Shown here piece after piece: positions 52,801 through 61,800 of a DNA stretch of 64,000 nucleotides. The notes beneath the pieces were generated by a model. It searched no databases. It worked only from the letters and a program-made list of their open reading frames with translations, and was not told the DNA's origin. Origin of the DNA: Sternotherus odoratus (taxonomy: Eukaryota > Chordata > Testudines > Kinosternidae); the NCBI GenBank assembly GCA_032164245.1, contig JAVMKO010000005.1, forward strand, positions 44,792,133 through 44,856,132. The letters run 5' to 3'. Numbering within the stretch: the stretch's first letter is position 1; each line of letters starts with the position of its first letter. Made by a program: the position numbers and the translations under genes.

Positions 52801-55800
52801 AAGGGGGGGGTCCTATACACCCCCTACATGGTCTCACCCTCACTCTCCTGAGGTCATTAAGGGCACAACCCCAGCTGCCACTTGGCTCCTTCTAACCATC
52901 TCAAGCAGGAAGTGGGAACAACCATGTTGCTCTAGTAATCTTGTTACTTAGTCATTACACCAGCAGTTGGTAGTTAATTCTTTCTTGGGTAGTAGTTCGT
53001 TTGCTCGCAGATAGCATACTTCTGTTTAAGTTAGCTTGTCAACAGTAGGGTTTTAAAAGCAGCAGCTTATGGAGGAGCAGAAGCATCATTTCTCTGACCA
53101 GCAGCAGTGGTTAAGTAAGGGTGGCATGATATTCCCAGCCTTACTTGTGTGCTGCTGTTGACGACGCAGAAGCACTGTCTTCAGAGCTGGGTGCCAGGCC
53201 AGCAGCCACCCCTCCCCAGCCACCCAGTTCTGACTGCAGCAAAGAAGTAAAGATAGCAATACCACAATAGCCTTGCAACCCCTTTCGGGTCTAGTTTGAG
53301 AAAAGCTGACAAGGGTTTTTCATGTGTATATTTCACCATTTTTTATACATATATTTATTGTTTGTTACAACACTGTGAAATTTAAGATTTAAATATCTAA
53401 AACCATGAAATTCAAGATTTTTAAAATGTGATGACAATGAAATTTACCAAAATGGACAGTGAATTTGGTAGGGTCCTACCTATAGTAGAGAGCAGCGTAT
53501 CTGTAGTCAGTGCTCCTGCCTCAGCTTGGCTGAACTGCATTAATGACACGTTCAGTTGTGACCCCTGGCCACACTATCACTCAGCTACAATGCTTCTCTG
53601 TCTAGCTCTCCCACAGAACCTGACTCAGCTCCCTGCCGCAACATACACTGGGAAATGGTGAAAGGCACTGCAGAGCCCTGGGGAATCATGGGAGAAGTCA
53701 CACCGTAACAGCCCTTTGGGAAAAAAAATCACTGAAGGAGCGGTGATGCACACCCTAATGATCCGAGAGCCAAATTGCTGCCAAACTGCCTGGCTGAACT
53801 AGGACAGCGGGGAGGGGGGGAAGAATGTGTTAGACTGTCACATGCTGGAGTGACTTAGGATGACAGGAGCAGGGGCAGGAGAAGAGAGGGGAGATGGTCT
53901 GGCTGTCATGCTTTGGAGTGAACTAGGGTAGCACCATGCATTGTGGTGAACAAGGAGGGCAGGGGATGGGCTAAGCCACCATGTAGCAGGGGTGAACTGG
54001 AACTTTAACACACATGCCCGGGTTAAGCTGCATATTTCACAGAACCGTTAAGACAAGAGTTCAGAACATGATTAGTGCTCTTTTCCATCTCCCCACATGC
54101 AGGGCAGAATGGTCTTCGATACCATAAGGGACAGTCACTACAGAAACCAATGATACCCAAGATGCAGAGTGAGGAGAGCACCCACAAATGCAGAGATTCC
54201 AAGGCCGGAAGGGATCACTGTGCTCATCTAGTCTGATCTCCTATGTAACCCGGGCCAGAGACTTGCCCCACAATAATTCCTAGAGCAGAGCTTTTAGAAA
54301 ACCATCTAGCCTGGATTGTAAAATTGTCAGTTATGGAGATTCCACCACAACCCTTGCTGTTAAAGTTTACACCGTATTTCCAGTCTGAATTTCTCTAGCT
54401 TCAGCTTCCAGCCATTGACTCATTTTAGACCTCTTGCTCCTAGACTGAGGAATCCAGTATCTAATATTTGCTCTCAAGCTGGTAATTATACACTGTAATC
54501 AAGTCTGAATGGACCAAGCTATTTGAGTCTCTCACTATAAGGCAGGTTTTCCAATCCTTTAATCATTCTTGGGGCTCTTCTCTGACCCCTCTCCAATTTA
54601 TCAACATCCTTCTTGAATTGTGGACACCAGAACTGGACACACTATTCTCACAGCAGTCACACTAGTGCCAAATCCAGAGATACAATAACTCTCTGCTCCT
54701 ACTGGAGATTCACCCATTTTTGCATCCAAGAATCACATTAGCCCTTCTGGCTGCAGCATCATGTTCAGCTGATTATTCATCATGACTCCCAAATCTTTTG
54801 CAGTATCACTGCTTCCCTGTCCTGTAAGCTTGACCTCTCCCTGCTTTTCAGAGAGAGTGCAGCACTTGTATCCAGCACTGGTCACCCCAGAGCACACCAA
54901 GAAACTCCCCCTTTTGACCTACATTCTTGTCTCCCAGCTGTATACATTTACACTGAGCTGTGTCAGAACAGTGTTTGCTTGCACCCAGTTTACAAAGCCG
55001 TGCAGTTGGCTCTGTGTCAGTGACCTGTTGTGACAAAGTGGGAATTGTCCATAACATTGTATGGATGATGTGCATGCCAATGACTTACCTGACTAGGGCT
55101 TGCTACCCAGTGGGTGCAGAAGGGTTAAAATGCTCCTGGGGCGAAGCAGAAGACATGAAGTTATTGGATTATCTGCCTGGGGTGGGCCGAATGGGCCACT
55201 AAAGACAGCATGAAAGCAACTCATCTCAATGGAGGGTCTAAAAGACAACCGGGAATGCCACTGGCCAAGCCATTCACACCTAGCAACCACCAATCAGAAG
55301 GAAGATTCCCCCTCCACACACACCTCTCTGCTGAGAAGCAGAGAGTTGGAGAACAATGGGGAAAGGTGGCAGGTGGCTATATTAAGAGCTGACCTTTGGA
55401 GAGACAAAGAGCTCTCATCTGGACTGACTGCAAGGTCTGAGGCTTTTTTCTGAAGCCACGTTAGGAAAGCAGCAGCCATTAGCCAAGAAGCAGAAAGTCA
55501 CATCTTCACATTCCATTTAAATTACATTCAAACAATGAAATATCAGGCGGTTAAGAAGGTGATCCTGTAGCCACCACCACCAGATAAAGAAACAGTTATT
55601 CAGATGCTTAAAGAAAATGGTTTGATTAGTTGCGATTATTAAATCTATACTTCTATTGTTTGGCCTTTATGGTCCCTACTTCTCTATTGTTTATCTGTAA
55701 GGTTTCTGTCTGGTTCTTTGATTTTTTCCTGTCTGTTGCATAATTAATTTTACAAGATTTAAATCAACTAAGGTGGTGGGGTAAATAATTATTTTGCAAT

Positions 55801-58800
55801 ATGTTAGGATTGGTCAAAGAATTATCTTGTAATATTTAAGTAAAATGCTTGGTTAAGGTACAGCTAAGCAGGACTCAAATTTCACAAACTGGGGTCAAAA
55901 AGAAAGTTCTTGGGAACCAACTCCAGGACACCGCCCAAGATCAGAGCTGCCAGACTTCAACATTCTGCCAGCTATATCATACAGAAGCTGGAGTCCCCAG
56001 ATGACCTGACCCTGACTGTCCATCAGGAATAGTTCTTCTGCCTTATTAGGAGTGTTGAGCATTGTATTCTTAGCACGTGCATTCTGTTCTGTTGAGTGTT
56101 AATATATAGAGGCTAAGGATATTACTCAGTAAGGCTCTTTCACAGGTAAAAGGTCCCGTAAGCCCACAGAAGGTTACATCCTGAGCTCTAGGAACAGGTG
56201 GGTGCCTTAATTAAGAGGGTTATGCCTTGAGCCCTAGGAACAGGGCAAATGTAGGTGCCCTAGAGTGTGTGGGTGACATGACAAACAAAAGAAAAATAGA
56301 AGTGACAAAGAGTCCTGTTGCACCTTAAAGACTGACTAAAGTATTGAAGCATAAGCTTTCATGGGCTAATACCCACTTCGTCGGATGCATGCATGGTATT
56401 AGCCCAAGAAAGCTTATGCTTCAATACTTTAGTCAGTCTTTAAGGTGCCACAGGACTCTTTAAGGTGCCACATGGCTACCTCTCTGATTCTTGAAAAGAA
56501 AAAGAAAAAAGACAAGATCCAACAATGCATTTTATGGACAGCTTGACTGGGTAGAGCCCTGGCTTTCAGCAGTATGGACTGTCTGAACCTTGGTTTCTCT
56601 CTACTAGCATCAGGACTTTCATATTCCGTAGGTTAGATGACTACTGAAGCATTGTGTCAAGAATCAGAGAGGTAACCGTTTTAGTCTGGAATAGCAGAGG
56701 TAACAAAGAGTCCTGTGGCACCTTAAAGACTAACTAAAGTATTGGAGCATAAGCTTTCATGGGCTAATACCCACTTCGTTGGATGCAAGCAGTGGAAGTG
56801 TCCAGGGGCAGGTATACAGAACATACAGGTATAGAACAGGTATATAGAACCTGTCTAGGTTTCTACTACTGGTCCGTACCTGTGCCTGCAGAGCCTCTTC
56901 TCCCCACAGGCCCAGGAGAACCAATAGCTCCTATCTACTCCAAGGTAGAGTGTCTGGAGCATACAGCTGACATGGTGAGCTGGGCAGTTGCACACAATAG
57001 AGACAATCAAGAAAGGACATTTCAAAAATTCACAGGGCTTTAAAGAGGTGGTGGGGGGCCTTCCAGTCTCTGTGACCCCTAGGCAGTGGAGTTCACAATC
57101 ATGACCAGAGCAGTCAGTGTTGGGCATTGTGGGATGGTTGCTGGAGGACTGTTAGGGTAGACATAAGTAACGCAGTGTCTACATTTGTGCTGCAGCCACC
57201 TAAATAAATCGACCATAGCTCAGTGCCCCTTGGGAAAGTGCTTGTGCTGTTTTGCTGTAACAGGGCGCTTACATCAGATCATGCACAACAAGATCAACAC
57301 ACAGCAGCTTAAAAGACCCAACTTTGCATGCAGACCAAGACTTCGAGTCCAGCAGAGTGATGAATTTATGTTCCAAGGCTCATTTTTGAAGGTGTGCAGG
57401 TTTCCTTTGAGGATGAAGACTGAGGGGTCAGACATGGAGAGATCGCTTTGGGAAAGGAATTCCCCACAAGTGCGACAGTGTTTTGGCCTTTTATCATTTT
57501 TCTGTGAGAGTTTGCCCACATTGGTGTTGTGGAGGCATTTCATGCATGCAATGAGGTATACCACAGGTTGTGATAGACATATGTAGGACCCACGGATCCT
57601 AAACAGTGTTATAGGGGTACTGATCATCTAAACAGTGGAGCTATGTCTGCAGGTTTTACAACCAATTGTTCTGGCAGTCTCGTGCCTCTGAGTTGGCGGG
57701 TCCTGGTCTGTGGGGAATTTGCTTCCGATATTGCAGAGGTATTAATTGTCCACTTCGTTTAAAGTGTTTTCTTGCAATGTGTGTTAACCCCTTATATTTA
57801 ATTTGTTCCATCTTATATTTAGCTGCAACACTAAGGACCTCTCCCAGACCTGAAGAAGTTCTCTGTGCAGTTCGAAAACTTGTCTTTTCCACCAAACAGA
57901 AGCTGGTCCAGTAAGAGATATTACCTCACTCATCTCCTCTCTCTAATATCCTAGGACAAACACAGCTACACCACCACTGCAAATAAAAAATGTTTGAACA
58001 AGATAGAGGTGACATATTGCAACCCTTGAGTGATAGGCAATAGGAGTCACCAAGCTGCAGGAGCCCACCACAAGCACATACCTCTGCAGGTAAGGAGCTA
58101 TCCTCTGAGTTTTAAGAGTTTTTGAAGTGGCAGACAGAGGGAAGGCAGCAGAACGAATTTCCTAGAATCTTAGCCTCATTAACCTGAAGACACCAACTTA
58201 CCAACACATCTATCCCAATGTGAATAACATTCTTCAGATAGCCCAATAGCTTGTGAGCTTTCACCAGATCCACACTGGGTGGGTCCTGCAGGGGGCGATA
58301 TCCCTCCACCGGATAAGTGCTGGAGTGTTAAGAAAAATCTACTAGCCAGAATGCAACAGAAGACCTGCCCCACTGACTCTGCAAGAAGACTGCCATGCAT
58401 GTGCTGTATTATACAGTCCATATATTCTCAGGTCAGAGCTTAAGGCTGCCCCATGCTTGCAAGTCTGTGTGCCAAGCAGGGAACAGACACTCAAGAGGCC
58501 ACAAGGAAGTACAAGTCATTCCGACTTTGCTCACTGAAGTACCTCTGGGATCCTCAGGCCCAAGAGCCACACAGCTATGGGCTCCCATTCCCAACCCTCC
58601 CACCAACGCAAGAGACACTTTTGCCATGTGTCACATTACTGAAATAATTTGGGCTCCTATAGATCATTGGTGCAACCAAGGTCCTATAGTGGCACCAAAT
58701 CTTATGTAAAGGGGGTCATAATAGGTGTCTACGACCAGGTTATGGATTGTTGATTATGAATATGCCATTGATATGTGTGTATCAGTTTTGTATTTGAAGT

Positions 58801-61800
58801 TATGAATATTGGCTCTGGACTGTCTGTCTTTCCAAATATTGTGCTATGCTAGGGGGGACATTCCAGAGTATTGGGCGTCAGCTTTGCTTGAGCTGCCTGA
58901 TGGCCCATTAAAGGACCGTCAACTACACAATGAACTTTGTCCACACCCGAGCTTCGCCAGGAATGTGACATGCCTGGTCAGAAACTGAATCGTGGAGAGT
59001 CTGGTAATTGGACCATGTGGCTATGAACCATAGGCTGACCATACGTCCCGTTTTGAACGGGACAGTCCCGTTTTTTTAATGTTTTTTAACCGTCCCGTCT
59101 TTTTGACCAAAATATCAATTTTGTCCCGTTTTTGGGGCAGGACTCAGAAAAAACATGGAATCATAAAATGTCCCCCGCCGCCGCCGCCGCCGCCGGCTCG
59201 CTCGGGCCCCCGGCTGCGGCTCCTGACAGCTCTGATCTGCCGCCTCCTCCAGCCCGCCGCCAGCTGCAGCCTCCTCCTCTCTATTCCTCCTTCCCTCCCT
59301 TCTCTCCATCCCCCCCTTCCTCCCTGCTCTCTCCCTCTGTCCACTGCCTCCTCTCACTCCCTCCGTCCCTTCTCTCTTCAGAAAACCTGGCTGGCAGCCC
59401 CCCCCCGCCGGCTCGCTCCGCTCCCAGCTGCGGCTCCTGACAGCTCTGATCTGCCGCCTCCTCCAGCCCGTCGCCCGCTGCAGCCTCCTCCTCTCTATTC
59501 CTCCTTCCCTCCCTTCTCTCCATCCCCCCCTTCCTCCCTGCTCTCTCCCTCTGTCCACTGCCTCCTCTCACTTCCTCCATCCCTTCTCTCTATCCCCTTC
59601 TCCATCCCTCCATCCCTTCCTTCCTCCCTTCTCTCTATCCCTCCATCCCTCTCTTCCTTCTCTCTATCCCCCTTCTCCATCCCTCCCTTCTCTCTCTCCC
59701 TCCGTCCACTGCCTCCTCTTCCATCTCCCTTCTCTCCATCCCTCCTTCTCGCTGTCCCTTGCCTCCTCCATCCACCCTGCTCCCTACCCCCATCTTCTCT
59801 CATCCATCCATCCTCTCCCTTTCTCACCTTCGTGCCTTCTCTCCCTCCGTCCCCTCCATCATCTTCATCCCTCATCCCCCTTCTCTCTCTCTCCCTCCAT
59901 CCTCTTCATCCCCCATCCCTGTTCTGCTTATTCCTCCATCCATCCCCCCCAACCCCCCTCTGCCTCCCCCCCGCCCGGTGCTGGGGGGCCCAGGTGGGGC
60001 CATGCCCCCCCCCCACACCCTGTCCCGTTTTTGCCCTCCCAATGTCCCGTTTTTGTCTAAAGGAAATATGGTCAGCCTAATGAACCTCCATTTTGCAACT
60101 GGACTCTGCATAAGGAGGAGGAGGGGGGTCTTCGCCCACAAGAGGAAGTCTATAAAACCTGAGAGACACTTCCTCCATTTTGTCTTCAATCTACAGCCTT
60201 CAGCTAGCACCTATCTCTGAATGGGATTTTGCTACATGTGGAAGCTCTGGCCAACGGATTGATGACCCATCCCTGGAGGGGATGCATTCTAGAGACTTTT
60301 ATTTGAACCTGCAGTTCATTTTACAACTTAAAGCCTGAACCAAGAGATTTGCCATCACTGCATGTAACTGATTTCTTTTAACCATTCCTAACCCTCACCT
60401 ATACCTTTTTCCTTGTACAATAAACCTTTAGATTTTAGATTCTAAAGGATTGGTAACAGCGTGATTTGTGGGAAGATCTGATTTGTATATTGACCTGGGT
60501 CTGGGGCCTGATTCTTTGGAACTGGGGAGAACCATTTTCTTTATTTGGGGTATTGGTTTTCATAACCATTGGTCCCTGGGACAGGTGGCTGCTGGTGGTG
60601 ATACTGGGAACCTGGAGTGTCTAAGGGAATTGTTTGTGTGACTTGTGGTTAGCCAGTGGGGCGAAACCAAAGTCTTTTCTGTTTGGCTGGTTTGGTTTAC
60701 CTTAGTGTGGAAAACCCCCAGCTTTGGGCTGTAGCTGCCCCTTTGGAAGCAATCTGTCCTGATCGGACACTCACAGTTGGATCCCACCAGGAACGGCACC
60801 GTCACACTATGACACACTCCTGGACCCCTTGGGACATCTACACGTTGAGCAAGATACAGTGAAGGAGTCTTCGCACTCAAGAGCAGTCAGCCTATAGCAG
60901 AGGCAGCATTAGAGCAAGTAAAACACCCCCAGTACAAGAGAAGGCCATTTGTATTGCCACTCCTGCTTAGCTTCCGGCCCGAGGGATGGTGAAGAGGACA
61001 TCTGAGCAGGATGAGCGAGGGCAGGATCATGGATTGCAAGTTTGACCTGTGCACTCCACACCCCTCGCCCAGAACGGTCTAAGTGCCAGACCCCCAGGCT
61101 TATTGTGAAAGGATATCGGAGTGGACGGCTGCCGAAGTTAAAAGCGACTGATTCTTTGAAGGAGAGGCTGATAGCGGGGAAGTATGCCATGCCAGCTCCC
61201 CTGGTGATGTTATCAAAAGCTGTTCCCAGAGAGACACCATTCCTGAAAGAAGAGACAGTCCCCATGGGGGTTTACCAGCCTGGAAGAGATTAGTGGTTCA
61301 TTCACCTCAGAGACCATGTTTGGAGGAGGTGGTAAAAGACCAGGGGCTTCTCTTATTTACTGTGATGACACAGTGAGGAGCAGATGTGCACTGGCAGATT
61401 CGGAAATCACCGCCAAACACCAGGGGCCCATGAATCCACACCAGACGTGTGCTCCAGAATCTCATTCAGAAAATGTGTCTGTAGCCCTTTTAGTGCTCAG
61501 GTAGCCCTGAAAACATGAACAGAGCGTGAAGCAATAATGGTATCCAAGACACCACAGATAACACTCAAGAGTGCGATTTGCCCTGTTCATCTATGTCAGG
61601 GTCCGGCGGATCTCAGATTCCTCAGCCACAGCACTGAATTTCAGCTGTGGAATTCATCCCGTGCTGCATCAGGCTGCCCACATCTTGTTTCCTGTCCCTC
61701 TGCCTGGCAGGGACTTGCTTGCAGCTGCCTCTTGGTCCCCAGTCTATGCTCCTGGCACAGATCTATGGCGCCAGGCAACGCAGTCAGAGAGGTACAACTG

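Larger units (their letters stand above)
51916..58201 (-). other. longest RNF123 intron placed (exons 3-4), repeat-filled
   Basis: 6,286 bp. It contains a CR1 fragment (54195-55028), LTR-like sequence (55029 onward), an inverted-repeat interspersed element (56308-56461), a second copy of that element (56653-56790) and a Penelope-like remnant (57180-57985). Between 51916 and 54190 I recognise little: a G/C-rich start, a TATATAA near 52608 in LTR-like context, and an AT-rich MITE tail near 53320-53485 ending TTTGGTAGGGTCCTA. Confidence 0.7.
58317..61116 (-). other. RNF123: U12-type AT-AC intron of RNF123
   Basis: A 2,800 bp minor-spliceosome intron. The 5' site is ATATCCTTT (all nine consensus positions). 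The branch-site sequence TTTTCTTAAC lies 11 bases before the terminal AC (CCAGCAC). Joining at AT-AC gives CTC CGT TAT CCG, Leu-Arg-Tyr-Pro, which matches the family (RPLRYP). The AG acceptor four bases away breaks the reading frame. The intron contains the nested LTR and MITE at 58629-60806. Confidence 0.9.

Noticed and set aside
52490..52960. Possible additional LTR with TATATAA near 52608
   Set aside because: A TATA-like motif and GACCAATCAG box are present, but no TG...CA ends or target-site duplication could be found.
58317..58320. Conventional AG acceptor (CCAG) for RNF123 window exon 3
   Set aside because: Using it adds CAC to the exon, has no GT donor partner at window exon 2 and loses the conserved Arg-Tyr-Pro; the AT-AC join fits both ends.
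59079..60080. 333-codon open frame on the plus strand
   Set aside because: It runs through the CCG and TCCCT low-complexity core of a MITE. The product would be Pro/Ser/Leu repeats without any family resemblance, and the opposite strand is equally open.
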